Shown: positions 23,928-32,792 of the stretch, piece after piece
How positions within the stretch are numbered: position 1 is the first letter of the stretch
Layout of the letters: each line of letters opens with the position of its first letter
Source of the DNA: a virus
Direction: 5' to 3' (one strand)
Length of the DNA stretch: 40,392 nucleotides
IMG/VR virus record: IMGVR_UViG_3300028800_002446
Location: 1 to 40,392 of that record
The notes under the pieces: model-generated
The model's input: only the letters and a program-made list of their open reading frames with translations
What the model was told of the DNA's origin: nothing
Databases searched by the model: none
Translations under genes and position numbers: made by a program

Positions 23928-24302
23928 ATGGCATTGGAAGAATACGCTGGCGCCATCGTGATGGAGGTCGACGGCACTGAAGTCGAGGTGACCGATATCG
24001 ACGTCCAGACGAAGACCGGCCGCAAGCTCGTCAAGACGATGAACAGCACCGGCCGCCCGAAGGGCTTTTCGAAGGGCGTGCCGGAGATCGAGCTGTCGGT
24101 CACGGTCGTGATCCCCCTGACCGGCGACCTCGACTGGGGCAGCATCGAAGGCTCGAAGATCACCGTCTATCCGAGTGCGCCCGGTGGCCAGCGAACCACC
24201 TATCAGGACTGCTTTACCACGAGCGTCGGCGCCAAGTACACGGTCGACAATGAAGGTCGCCGTGACATCAAGATGAACGCCCTGCGGGAGATCGCCGAAT
24301 GA
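23928..24302 (+). CDS. M: Tail tube protein (Mu gpM-like)
   Basis: A 124-residue tube subunit directly after the sheath. It shows the conserved GAIVMEVDGTEVEVTDIDVQ, KTMNSTGRPKGFSKGVPEIE and DWGSIEGSKITVYP blocks of the Mu M family. It should stack into hexameric rings inside the sheath. GGAGAACCG precedes the ATG. The stop overlaps the next ATG. Confidence 0.93.
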   Translation: MALEEYAGAIVMEVDGTEVEVTDIDVQTKTGRKLVKTMNSTGRPKGFSKGVPEIELSVTVVIPLTGDLDWGSIEGSKITVYPSAPGGQRTTYQDCFTTSVGAKYTVDNEGRRDIKMNALREIAE

Positions 24303-24673
24303 TTACCGAAACCGGAAAGCTGACGTTCGGCATCGACTACGACGGCGCGACGCATACCGACTTCGAGCTGCGCCTGCCGATGATCGGCGACAACATCGCC
24401 GCATTGGAAGAGGTCGGTGCGGCCTCGACCCTGAAGCTGCACGCGGCGATGCTGGCGCACACCATCGTGCGCATCGGCACGATCCCGGCCGAGGCGATGA
24501 CCTACGACTTCCTCTCGAAGAATCTGGTCGACGACGATTTCGACGTGCTCGCCGCCGCAGAGAAAGAGCTTAAAAAAAAGCGGAAGGCATCGAATCAGCC
24601 CTCGCAGGATACCGGCTCACCGTCGCCTTCCTCACCAGCCACGGATTCGACGAGTCCCGCATCGTCGGCCTGA
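24299..24673 (+). CDS. Tail assembly chaperone, short form (Mu gp41-like)
   Basis: A 124-residue product read in the zero frame. Residues ~1-90 (FGIDYDGATHTDFELRLPMI, AALEEVGAASTLKLHAAMLA, DDDFDVLAAAEKELKKKRK) have the gpG/gp41 chaperone pattern. The last ~25 residues after the lysine run are low-complexity Ser/Pro/Thr, as expected when the real C-terminus is reached by frameshift and this is the abundant short form. The ATG overlaps the tube stop. Confidence 0.88.
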   Translation: MITETGKLTFGIDYDGATHTDFELRLPMIGDNIAALEEVGAASTLKLHAAMLAHTIVRIGTIPAEAMTYDFLSKNLVDDDFDVLAAAEKELKKKRKASNQPSQDTGSPSPSSPATDSTSPASSA

Positions 24674-24813
24674 CGCTGGTCGAACTGGAGGGTTACGTAG
24701 CGGCAGTCCAGCGCCTCGTGACCCTCCGCAGTACGGCGGGCGCGAACGGCGGTGGCCAGTTCGATATCAAGCAACGCCGGATCAAGTCCCAGCGCCGGCG
24801 CAAACAGAAATAG
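24299..24813 (+). CDS. Tail assembly chaperone, -1 frameshift extended form (gp41-gp42)
   Basis: At the slippery heptamer A AAA AAG (24,574-24,580) a -1 shift continues into a protein-like frame from 24,580 to the TAG at 24,811-24,813. It gives a total of 171 residues (94 + 77). The new segment (AEGIESALAGYRLTVAFL, HGFDESRIVGLTLVELEGYV, RLVTLRSTAG) is typical of the T-part of G-T chaperones. It ends four bases before the tape-measure ATG. In lambda and many phages the G/GT ratio controls tail assembly by the tape measure. Confidence 0.85.
24574..24580 (+). promoter_or_regulatory. Programmed -1 ribosomal frameshift site
   Basis: The heptamer A AAA AAG is in the correct phase (codons ctt aaa aaa aag), the same sequence used by E. 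coli dnaX. It lies in an eight-base A run. The downstream GC-rich bases could form a stimulator, but I cannot define a clear stem by eye. Confidence 0.85.
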
Positions 24814-24816
24814 GTC

Positions 24817-27111
24817 ATGTCCGGCGATCTCTCAGTCTCCCTCCTGCTCAAGCAGCGCGACGAGCTATCTGGCCCGATGCGCCGCACGCTCGGCGGCGTG
24901 GTCGAGCAAAGCCGTGAAGCTACGCGCAGCGTTGACGCTGTCACGGATGCAGGCGTTCGCGGCGCATCGACACGCGCGCAGGCAACCACCCAGGCCGAGC
25001 GAGCCATCCAGCGCGGCATCTCGGAATCCGTTGCGGCTTACTCGGAGAAAGAGAAGACTGCGGTGGGCGCCGAGCGCGCGATCGCACGCGAGGCCAATCG
25101 CGCGATCGACGAGCGCCTGCGCGCGCAGACCGAGTTCAATGAGGCGCTGCGCACGCTGAACATTCGCACCGAGCACGAGATACAGCGCGAGATCGAGCGC
25201 ACGCAACGCGCCTACGAACGCCTTGCCGAGTCAGGCCAGCTCTCCGCAGAGGAACAGGCCCGCGCGTTCCAGAGTATGCGCACGACCGTGGCGGAACTGA
25301 ACACCGAAATGGGCCGCCTTTCGCGTACCGAGCGCGGTATCCACTTCGGCCAGCGTATTGGTGGCGCCGTGGTCGGTGTCGGCGAACTTGCGCTCGCGGG
25401 TGCTGCCGCCACGCACGTCGTCGCTGGTCCGGCAGGCCGTGCGATGAGCTACGACCGCAGTCTGGCGCTGATGGCCAACACGGCCTATAACGAGGAAGGC
25501 ACAGCAGGCCGCATTCGCGGCATGAAAGAGTTAAACGAGGTCGTTAAAAGGACCATCGCGGCCGGCGGCGGCTCGCCCGAAGAGGTTGTCCAGGCGATGA
25601 CGCAGATGCTCGGCCAGAACGCGATCTCACACGAATCCGTCTTCCGCCTCATGCCGCTGCTGCAGCGCTATGCCACCGGCACCGGCTCGGATACAACCGA
25701 GCTGGGCGACGTCGCCATGCGCAGCATCCAGACGTTCGGCATCCGCGAAGACCAGATTCAGGATGTGCTCGACGCGTCGATCAAGGGTGGCCACATGGGT
25801 GGCTTCCACCTTCGACAGATGGCGAAGTGGTTGCCACAGCAGATGGCCTCGGCTAAGAACGCCGGCATGACGGGCATGGACGGCATCGCCTCGCTCATCG
25901 CGCTCAATGAAGTGTCGATGACAACGGCCGGTACCGCCGACGAGGCCGGTAACAATACGCTGGACCTGCTGCAGCATCTGAATGCCCAGGACACGGCGCG
26001 CAAGATCCACAAGGAACTCGGCGCGACGCTCTCGGTGCGATACGCCAACGCCATCGAACACGGTCAGGGGCCGCTGGAGGCATTCGCCGGCCTGATCAAC
26101 CAGGTGATGGCGAAGGACAAGAACTACCAGATTCTCCAGAAACGTATTGCATCGACGAAAGACGACGGCGAGAAGCGTCAGCTCTACGAGCGCATGGAGC
26201 AGGTGATCTCGGGCTCTGCGATCGGCAAGGTGATCCACAACCGGCAGGAAATGCTGGCCATGATGGGTTACCTGAATAATCGCGACCGCTACAACCAGAT
26301 CAAGTCGTCTGTGCTCAACGCGCGCGGCATGGGCGAAGCGGATGCCCAGGTGATGGAGAGTACCGATTCGTTCAAGACCGAGCGTGCGAAGTCGCTGGCC
26401 GAGCTGGGCGAATTCGATTCGCTTCGTGGCTTCGACAAGGTGGTAGGCAATGCCGCCGACAAGGTCACCGAGTACGCGCAGAAGTATCCCGGCCTGATGT
26501 CCGCCATCATGGGCACCAAGGTCGCATTCGATGGCTTGACCACCGTACTGGGGACCATTGGGCTGCTGCGCTTTGTCACCGGCCACGGCGCGGGCGCCGC
26601 CGAGCGCGGTGCGGCGAAAGCCGGTTCGTCGGTGCTTGGCTCGGTTGCTCGCGGTGCTGCCGGTGAAGGCGGCCTGCTCGCCCGCTTCCTGAAACCAGCC
26701 GGGTCCGCCGCGCTCTCGCTACTGATCGGCGGCGCCGAAGCGTACCAGACGGCCGGCAACGACTCGCTCTCCAGCAACGAAAAGAAAAGCGAGTACACGC
26801 GCATCGCTGCGCACACTGCCGGTGGATTCGGCGGCTGGCTCGGTGGTGCGGCAACCGGCGCCGCAATTGGCTCGGCTGTGCCTGTCGTCGGCACGGCTGC
26901 CGGCGGCATCATCGGCGGGCTGCTCGGTGGGCTCGGTGGCGACTTCCTCGGCGACAGGCTCGGCAAGATGCTCGGCGACGCCATCTTCAAGGCGGAGGCT
27001 GCAAAGCCCGCGCCACAGCCCGCGAACGTCAGCGTGAAGGTTGAGCTGGACGGCCGCCAGATCTACGAAAGCCTCAACCAGATCTCGCTTGAAGCGGCGC
27101 GGAGGCACTGA
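24817..27111 (+). CDS. Tail tape measure protein
   Basis: A 764-residue protein. Residues 1-170 are highly charged helix (QRDELSGPMRRTLGGVVEQS, and repeated EREIERTQRAYERL-like heptads). The centre has the phage tail tape measure region, with KRTIAAGGGSPEEVVQAMTQ (~243-262), RLMPLLQRYATGTGSDTTEL and KTEFNEALRTLN-type helices. The C-terminal part contains Gly-rich hydrophobic stretches (FGGWLGGAATGAAIGSAVPV, ~670-690, then AAGGIIGGLLGGLGGDFLG), typical of segments that may enter the host membrane. Its length should set tail length. The stop overlaps the next ATG. Confidence 0.93.
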   Translation: MSGDLSVSLLLKQRDELSGPMRRTLGGVVEQSREATRSVDAVTDAGVRGASTRAQATTQAERAIQRGISESVAAYSEKEKTAVGAERAIAREANRAIDERLRAQTEFNEALRTLNIRTEHEIQREIERTQRAYERLAESGQLSAEEQARAFQSMRTTVAELNTEMGRLSRTERGIHFGQRIGGAVVGVGELALAGAAATHVVAGPAGRAMSYDRSLALMANTAYNEEGTAGRIRGMKELNEVVKRTIAAGGGSPEEVVQAMTQMLGQNAISHESVFRLMPLLQRYATGTGSDTTELGDVAMRSIQTFGIREDQIQDVLDASIKGGHMGGFHLRQMAKWLPQQMASAKNAGMTGMDGIASLIALNEVSMTTAGTADEAGNNTLDLLQHLNAQDTARKIHKELGATLSVRYANAIEHGQGPLEAFAGLINQVMAKDKNYQILQKRIASTKDDGEKRQLYERMEQVISGSAIGKVIHNRQEMLAMMGYLNNRDRYNQIKSSVLNARGMGEADAQVMESTDSFKTERAKSLAELGEFDSLRGFDKVVGNAADKVTEYAQKYPGLMSAIMGTKVAFDGLTTVLGTIGLLRFVTGHGAGAAERGAAKAGSSVLGSVARGAAGEGGLLARFLKPAGSAALSLLIGGAEAYQTAGNDSLSSNEKKSEYTRIAAHTAGGFGGWLGGAATGAAIGSAVPVVGTAAGGIIGGLLGGLGGDFLGDRLGKMLGDAIFKAEAAKPAPQPANVSVKVELDGRQIYESLNQISLEAARRH

Positions 27112-28589
27112 TGAGCTGGGCGAATAACCTGCAGGTAGCCTCGTTTCGCGGCGTGCAGTTTGACGTCATGCGTACGCGTGACGGACGCCGACGCTCGACG
27201 GCTCGCCACGAGTATCCCTATATCGACGGTGCCGACATTGAGGATCTCGGCGCAGGCGCACGGAGTTTTTCGCTCTCTGCCGTTTTCTGGGGTGACGACT
27301 ACGACGATCGCCTGCGCGCTTTCATTGCGGTGCTTGACCAGGGCGGCTCCGGCGAGTTGATCCATCCCGTCTACGGGAGCATCCCGAAGGCCCAGCTCGA
27401 CGACTACGACATCGAGCACGACGCGAATGAGCCCGATCATTGCCTCGTGCAACTGCGGTTCGAAGAGTCGACGCCGAGCAATCCATTCTTCGTCAAGCAA
27501 CTGCCCGCGCAGCAGGCGCAGTCGATCAGCGCTCTCGCCACGACTGCCCAGTCCGGGGCCTTCTCGGCCTTCGGTAACGCCATCTCCGCACTCAAGAGCG
27601 GGATGAAAGAGCTGAATGCGTTGCGCTCTGTCGTGACCGGCACACTCGGGGCAATCCGCAATCAGGTGCAGGGTGTGATCGGGACAGCGCTCGATCTGAT
27701 CAACTTCCCGCAGGCGTTTGCGGCCGACGTCATGAGCTGCCTGTCCGGCATTGTCGATCTGCGCGACTTCGCCCCTGGCACGATCGCTTCGGAATGGAAA
27801 GGTCTGGCCAGCCAGTTTTCGAACATCGTCGAACTACCGACGAGCATCAACAATGGTACTGCCGCGATCGACACCGCCACCGGTGTCGTGAGCGTCGGCG
27901 TCGGCGGCCCGTCGACTTCGACGTCAGGGTCCGGCTCGTCGGGTGGTGGTTCGTCAGGTGGCGGCACGTCGGGTGGTAGTTCGTCCAGCGGTGGCTCATC
28001 CGGCAGCGGTGCGACGCCGGGCAACAGCATTGCCGGTGGCACGCCCATGCCGCTCGTGCCAGCCGCTGTGGTCGTTACGGGCACGAGCGGGTTTGACGCC
28101 GCCTCCACGGTGCCAGCGTCGTTCACACCGGCAGGCGCCAATCCAGACGATGTGACGCTGGTCGAAACCGTCGTCCGGCTCGCAACTGCCCTGCAGCTCG
28201 CGCAAACCGCTTCGGACATCCTCACCGCCGAATACGGCGATCCGACGCTGTCGCCACCGGATATCGAGCAGATCGTTGACGACACGCGCACGGCAATCGA
28301 GGCGACGATCACCCAGCATCGTGCGGTCTACGACTCGCCGACTGCATTGCCGATCGTTGATGCGTTAAAAAGCATCGCGCTCGCCGTGCAAACGGCCGGT
28401 GCCAACGCTATCGAGGCGCGGCCGGCACTGACCACGCGCATGGTCGGCTCACTGTCCAATCTGACGCTGATCGCGTTTCGGTGGTACGGCGACTACACCC
28501 GCGCGGACGAACTCGCGCGCCTGAACCCTTCGATCCGCAACCCGAATTTCGTGCTTCCCGGAACAGTACTCAATGCCTACGTCAGCTAA
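27111..28589 (+). CDS. N: DNA circularisation/baseplate protein (Mu gpN-like)
   Basis: A 492-residue protein. Residues 1-125 match the DNA-circularisation protein N-terminus: SWANNLQVASFRGVQFDVMR, RRRSTARHEYPYIDGADIED, and GDDYDDRLRAFIAVLDQGGS. Residues ~265-305 are a Ser/Gly-rich linker (many SGGGSSGG units). The C-terminal part is helical, ending in a LysM-like ADELARLNPSIRNPNFVLPG stretch that could bind glycan. In Mu, gpN is a tail/baseplate component that also helps to circularise incoming DNA. The start uses TGATG coupling. Confidence 0.9.
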   Translation: MSWANNLQVASFRGVQFDVMRTRDGRRRSTARHEYPYIDGADIEDLGAGARSFSLSAVFWGDDYDDRLRAFIAVLDQGGSGELIHPVYGSIPKAQLDDYDIEHDANEPDHCLVQLRFEESTPSNPFFVKQLPAQQAQSISALATTAQSGAFSAFGNAISALKSGMKELNALRSVVTGTLGAIRNQVQGVIGTALDLINFPQAFAADVMSCLSGIVDLRDFAPGTIASEWKGLASQFSNIVELPTSINNGTAAIDTATGVVSVGVGGPSTSTSGSGSSGGGSSGGGTSGGSSSSGGSSGSGATPGNSIAGGTPMPLVPAAVVVTGTSGFDAASTVPASFTPAGANPDDVTLVETVVRLATALQLAQTASDILTAEYGDPTLSPPDIEQIVDDTRTAIEATITQHRAVYDSPTALPIVDALKSIALAVQTAGANAIEARPALTTRMVGSLSNLTLIAFRWYGDYTRADELARLNPSIRNPNFVLPGTVLNAYVS

Positions 28590-29829
28590 TCAAGATCCGG
28601 TTTCGGGCGGCTGGACAAGTACCGCCATCAATCTGGGGGATGGTGTCGCGCATGGAGACGGGAACGGCAACAACTACATTCCGCCAGATAGCGCTTACGC
28701 TCCTGCGCCGCCCTCAAAAGATATTCCGACCAGCACCAACGACAAGGTAAGCCTGCTGGTCGGTGGCCATGTCCACAGCGACTGGACAAGCTACGAGGTC
28801 GACTCCGATCTGCTTACGCCGGCCGACGCGTGGCGCGTTGACCTCGCGCATCCGCACGGCACACTTCCTTCGGAGGTCGTCGAGGGCGCAACGATCGAAC
28901 TGCGACTCGGAACGGACACGGTGCTCGTAGGACGCATCGACACGATCGACGAAGACGTTGGCAAGGATCGCGATACGCTGGCACTCACCGGCCGGGACAA
29001 TGCCGCGATTCTCGTGGATTGCAGCGCACCGGTTTTCGTCTCGCGTCAGGTCTCGCTCGAACAGGTCATGGCCAACGTGGTACGGCCACTCGGGCTCACG
29101 AAGATCCGCGTCGATGCCGACACGACATACGCGAGCGACAAAATCAACGTAGAACCGGGCGATACCGCGTGGCACGTACTGGCCAACGTCGCCGAAGCGA
29201 ACGGCCTGTGGCCGTGGTGCGATCCCGATGGCACGCTCGTCATCGGTGGCCCGGACTACACGACGCCCCCGGTGGCCACGCTGATCCTGCGTCTCGATGG
29301 CAAGGGCAATAACGTGATCAGTCTGCGTCGCAACCGGAGCATGGCCGAGCGGTACTCGCAGGTCACCGTGCTCGGCCAGGCGCACGGAACGTCGGTCGAA
29401 AGCGGACGCAATGCGATCAAGGCTACGGCCACCGACAGCAGCGTGAGCGTCTACCGGCCGCATATCGTGGTCGACCACGAGTGCGACAGCGCTGCGATCG
29501 CGCAGTCACGGGCGCGCAAGCTGCTAATGGATTCACGCCTGAAGGGCTTGACGCTAACGGCGCAGGTGCGTGGCCACCGCACATCCGATGGTGTGCTGTG
29601 GAAACCCGGACAGCGCGTTCACGTCATCTCCGAGCCGCATAACATCGACGGCATTTTCTTTTTGATGGGCAGGCGGTTTTCGAAGGGGCGCGGTGGCATG
29701 GGGACCACGACCACGCTCACCCTCAAGGAAGATGGTGTGTGGACGCTCGACGCGCATCCGCACCAGAAGAAGCACCGACGTGGCAAGAATAACGCGCCCG
29801 AGGAGATCGTCGATGTGGCACAAGGTTGA
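28573..29829 (+). CDS. P: Baseplate hub protein (Mu gpP/gp44-like)
   Basis: A 418-residue hub protein overlapping gpN by 17 bases. It has VSLLVGGHVHSDWTSYEVDS (residues ~59-78), RVDLAHPHGTLPSEVVEGAT, TLALTGRDNAAILVDCSAP (~138-156) and the region GDTAWHVLANVAEANGLWPW (~196-215), in line with gp44/gpD-like hubs. A trimer should sit at the tail tip above the spike. The N-terminal ~55 residues are Pro/Asn-rich and absent from the smaller Mu gp44 (379 residues). Confidence 0.9.
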   Translation: MPTSANQDPVSGGWTSTAINLGDGVAHGDGNGNNYIPPDSAYAPAPPSKDIPTSTNDKVSLLVGGHVHSDWTSYEVDSDLLTPADAWRVDLAHPHGTLPSEVVEGATIELRLGTDTVLVGRIDTIDEDVGKDRDTLALTGRDNAAILVDCSAPVFVSRQVSLEQVMANVVRPLGLTKIRVDADTTYASDKINVEPGDTAWHVLANVAEANGLWPWCDPDGTLVIGGPDYTTPPVATLILRLDGKGNNVISLRRNRSMAERYSQVTVLGQAHGTSVESGRNAIKATATDSSVSVYRPHIVVDHECDSAAIAQSRARKLLMDSRLKGLTLTAQVRGHRTSDGVLWKPGQRVHVISEPHNIDGIFFLMGRRFSKGRGGMGTTTTLTLKEDGVWTLDAHPHQKKHRRGKNNAPEEIVDVAQG

Positions 29830-30475
29830 GGCGTATATCAATCGCGCGCTCGCGCGCATCCGGCTCCCATTCCGGGGCGTTATTTCCTCGGTTGACAGCA
29901 GTGGTGGTGTCCAGCTTGTGACCGGGACGGGCCTGAACGGCGAAGCGATTGAAGCTGCGGAAATGTTCCAGCATTACGGCTTCACGTCGAATCCGCCGGA
30001 CGGCGCGATGAAGATCGTTGTACCGGTCGGGGGCAGGACCGCGCACAGCATCGTCATCGCAACCGAGCATGCGAGCTATCGCGCGAAGTTGCTCGCGACC
30101 GGCGAGCTGGCGATCTATTCCGATGAAGGCGATTCGATCGTTCTCAACCGTGGCCGCGTCATCAACGTCACCACGAAAACGCTGAACATCAATGCCGAAG
30201 AGGCTGTGAATATCACGACGAAGACCATGACGATCGAAGCGTCATCGGCCGTCAACGCGACCACGCCGCAGTTGACCGCAAGCGAAAACGTGACCGTTAA
30301 TGGAGCTACCGCCCTTAACGGTGGTTTCTCGGCCACGCCCGGTGCGTCCGGTGGAGATGCGGGCCAGATTGCAGGCACGGTGCGCGTTACCGAAGACGTC
30401 GTTGCGGGCGGCAAGAGTCTGGTCGGTCACGACCACCGCGACAGCCAGGGCGGAACGACGAGCCCGCCGTTGTAG
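29813..30475 (+). CDS. Baseplate spike protein (Mu gp45/gpV-like)
   Basis: A 220-residue spike. An OB-fold region (residues ~15-85, with RGVISSVDSSGGVQLVTGTG and FTSNPPDGAMKIVVPVGG) is followed by beta-helix repeats (~95-165, KTLNINAEEAVNITTKTMTI) and a C-terminal apex with GHDHRDSQGGTTSPP. The H206-x-H208 pair matches the iron-binding HxH at the tip of Mu gp45. It should pierce the outer membrane. ATG 29,813 lies inside the hub gene. Confidence 0.93.
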   Translation: MWHKVEAYINRALARIRLPFRGVISSVDSSGGVQLVTGTGLNGEAIEAAEMFQHYGFTSNPPDGAMKIVVPVGGRTAHSIVIATEHASYRAKLLATGELAIYSDEGDSIVLNRGRVINVTTKTLNINAEEAVNITTKTMTIEASSAVNATTPQLTASENVTVNGATALNGGFSATPGASGGDAGQIAGTVRVTEDVVAGGKSLVGHDHRDSQGGTTSPPL

Positions 30476-30508
30476 GCATAATGGTGCCTCCACAACGAAG
30501 GGGCCAAT

Positions 30509-30805
30509 ATGAACGGAAAGAGAAACCTGCGGTTGATGATGTCGCTGCTTGTGGCGATCGAGGCTGAAACCAGCATCAAATGGAATGAAAATCACGAGCG
30601 TCGCCTGGGCGGCGTGGACAAGATCGATCCCGAAGTTGTCCAGCTCCACTACCAGCTTCTCCTGGAGGAGAAATTCGTGATCGGGCATGTCGATCCGAAG
30701 GCTGATCCGGTGAAGGTATTCGTGAGTCGTATGACGTGGAAGGGCTACGACTACCTAGACGAGCTGCGCGCGCGAGGAATCCTGCCATTGGGCGCGGGAT
30801 ACTGA
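30509..30805 (+). CDS. DUF2513-like winged-helix protein inserted in baseplate genes
   Basis: A 98-residue protein with CGAAGGGGC before the ATG. The pattern MGKRNLRLMMSLLVAIEAET (helix), VVQLHYQLLLEEKFVIGHVD and SRMTWKGYDYLDELRARG resembles DUF2513, a small winged-helix family of prophage and chromosome proteins. It is not a known baseplate gene, and it separates the spike from gp46, which are normally adjacent. A moron-type insertion is likely. CATAAT near 30,477-30,482 might be a -10 box, but no -35 is evident. Confidence 0.72.
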   Translation: MNGKRNLRLMMSLLVAIEAETSIKWNENHERRLGGVDKIDPEVVQLHYQLLLEEKFVIGHVDPKADPVKVFVSRMTWKGYDYLDELRARGILPLGAGY

Positions 30806-30852
30806 CGCACGCCACTTAGAATTACCAGCGTCCATGCACAGACAATCAACGC

Positions 30853-31203
30853 ATGGACGCGCTTCTCGACCCCTACACTGGCGACTACGCCGGCACGCGA
30901 ACGACAACGCTCGCGAATGCCGTATATTTGCGCCTGCAGACGCCACTCGGTTCATACTGGCGCGATCCGGCAGTCGGATCACTGCTCTATACCCTCAAGC
31001 GATCGAAAGACGTTCCGCGCATCGCCATGCTTGCGCAGCAATACGCCGAGCAGGCGCTTCAGCCTCTCCTTGACAACGGTCGCGCACAGTCCATCACGGT
31101 AACCGCAAGCCAGCCGAATCCTGGCTGGTTGACGCTTTCCATCGACGTTGTCGATCCTGCTGGCGACACGCAAACATTCCAGCATCCGGTGAAGGTGATC
31201 TGA
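30853..31203 (+). CDS. Baseplate wedge protein (Mu gp46-like)
   Basis: A 116-residue gp46/gp25-like baseplate protein: MDALLDPYTGDYAGTRTTTL at the start, NAVYLRLQTPLGSYWRDPAV (residues ~22-41) and LQPLLDNGRAQSITVTASQP (~72-91). It anchors the sheath initiation ring in contractile tails. A 47-base gap precedes it and contains no evident gene. The stop overlaps the gp47-like start. Confidence 0.9.
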   Translation: MDALLDPYTGDYAGTRTTTLANAVYLRLQTPLGSYWRDPAVGSLLYTLKRSKDVPRIAMLAQQYAEQALQPLLDNGRAQSITVTASQPNPGWLTLSIDVVDPAGDTQTFQHPVKVI

Positions 31204-32267
31204 TGACCTATCCGGTTCCAGACCTCGAAACGGTCGAGTCAAATATCCTGCGCGACATCGCGAACCAGGACCCTGACGCGGATACCTCGACCGACTCGGA
31301 TAACGGCGTTCGCGCGGCGGCCACGGCGAGCGCGATCGAAGGTCTCTACGATCATCAGCAGTGGATCGCGCGCCAGATCTTCCCGGACACAGCCGACCCG
31401 GACATGGTCCTGCGTCACGCGCAACAGCGCGGCCTGTCACTCAAGCAGGCCGTAGGCGCCGAGGGCTCGATCCTGCTCAACGGCGTGCCGAATGCATCGG
31501 CCGACGCGGGCCTTATCGCGCTGTACTCTGACGGTACGCAGTATCAGACGACGGCCGTGGCCACGATCGGCGCAGATGGAACCGTGAGCGTTGCGGCGAT
31601 CGCAGTCGTCGCGGGTAGCGCGGGCAATCTCGCCACCGGCACCGCGCTCGCGCTTGCAGCGCCCCCGGCAAACTTCTCCAGCGTGGCCAGCGTCGTCTCG
31701 ATGGTGGGCGGCACAGACGCGGAAACCATCGATCAACTTCTGGACCGTCTTCTCGACGTGCTACGCAATCCGCCTGCCGGCGGGAATGCCTACGACTATC
31801 GCCGCTGGGCGATGGACGTGAGCGGCGTGACGGCGGCCTACGTCTATCCGTTGCGACGCGGACCGGGCACGGTGGACGTGCTGATCACGTCGGGTAGCGG
31901 TCTGCCTTCGGCTTCGGTGATCAGCGCTGTGCAAAGTCACATCGACACGCTGCGTCCGGCCGGCATCGCAGACGTATGGGTCGGTGGTCCTGTAATTCGC
32001 CCCGTCGATTTTGTCGTCGCGCTGCAGGTTTCCAGCGGCACTCCCGAGGACATGCAGCCGAACGTGCAGACAACGCTGGGCAACTGGATGGCGACCTTCC
32101 GCCCGGCCGACCCGATGATCCGCAGTCAGGCCGAGGCACTTATCAGCACGTTGAATGGCGTCGTCGATCGCGCCATCCAGACACCCACCACTAACGTGAT
32201 TCCCCAAAACAGCGGGGAGACCATCGAGTGGTTGCAACTCGGGTCCGTACAGGTCGTTCCGCTATGA
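31203..32267 (+). CDS. Baseplate J family protein (Mu gp47-like)
   Basis: A 354-residue baseplate J protein: VPDLETVESNILRDIANQDP near the N-terminus, AEGSILLNGVPNASADAGLI, GGTDAETIDQLLDRLLDVLR (residues ~168-187), then GGNAYDYRRWAMDVSGVTAA and YPLRRGPGTVDVLITSGSGL (~217-236). It forms the wedge of the baseplate with the gp46- and gp48-like proteins. The start overlaps the preceding stop (TGATG); the stop overlaps the next start. Confidence 0.95.
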   Translation: MTYPVPDLETVESNILRDIANQDPDADTSTDSDNGVRAAATASAIEGLYDHQQWIARQIFPDTADPDMVLRHAQQRGLSLKQAVGAEGSILLNGVPNASADAGLIALYSDGTQYQTTAVATIGADGTVSVAAIAVVAGSAGNLATGTALALAAPPANFSSVASVVSMVGGTDAETIDQLLDRLLDVLRNPPAGGNAYDYRRWAMDVSGVTAAYVYPLRRGPGTVDVLITSGSGLPSASVISAVQSHIDTLRPAGIADVWVGGPVIRPVDFVVALQVSSGTPEDMQPNVQTTLGNWMATFRPADPMIRSQAEALISTLNGVVDRAIQTPTTNVIPQNSGETIEWLQLGSVQVVPL

Positions 32268-32791
32268 GTCACGCCGATCTGCTCGCCCGTCTGCTGCCGC
32301 CGGTCAGCTACGACACGACCGGGCCAAGACTGACCGCCCAGCTAACTGGCGACGGCAACGCGCTGGACGCGGCGCTGGTCAGCGGGGACGTCATCCTGTC
32401 GCCAGATCCGTGGCTCTTCGGAGGCGAGGTGTTTCTTGCCGACTGGGAGCGGCTGTACCAGATCACGCCACCTGATGGTGCGACCGTCGCGCAGCGGCAG
32501 GCCATTGTGCTCGCGCGCATCAATGCAACGGGCGGACTGTCGATCGGGTATTTCGAGAACCTGCTGACGAGCATGGGCTACGAGGTCGTCATCGACGAGC
32601 CACGTGGCTTCCAGGCAGGCGTGAACTGCGCGGGTGACACGCTCTTTGATCCTGCGGCCGTCACGTTCTACACACGGTTTCGCGTGCGGCATGCAGATGG
32701 AACGCCGTTAAGTCAGACCGAACTCGACACGTTGACCGCGTATCTGACCAGCCTTGTTGCGGCCGGAACCATTTTTACAGTCGGAGACTGA
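32264..32791 (+). CDS. YmfQ/DUF2313-like baseplate protein (Mu gp48-like)
   Basis: A 175-residue protein with LARLLPPVSYDTTGPRLTAQ, the DPWLFGGEVFLADWERLYQI block (residues ~46-65), and RQAIVLARINATGGLSIGYF (~77-96), all typical of the YmfQ/DUF2313 family. It joins the fiber to the baseplate wedge. ATG 32,264 is used because of the ATGA overlap and the family start MSHADLLARLLPP. Confidence 0.92.
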   Translation: MSHADLLARLLPPVSYDTTGPRLTAQLTGDGNALDAALVSGDVILSPDPWLFGGEVFLADWERLYQITPPDGATVAQRQAIVLARINATGGLSIGYFENLLTSMGYEVVIDEPRGFQAGVNCAGDTLFDPAAVTFYTRFRVRHADGTPLSQTELDTLTAYLTSLVAAGTIFTVGD

Positions 32792-32792
32792 C

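Noticed and set aside
27880-28020. Ser/Gly-rich repeat as a possible independent repeat element
   Set aside because: It is a flexible linker encoded within gpN; the reading frame is continuous and the repeats are short codon repeats.
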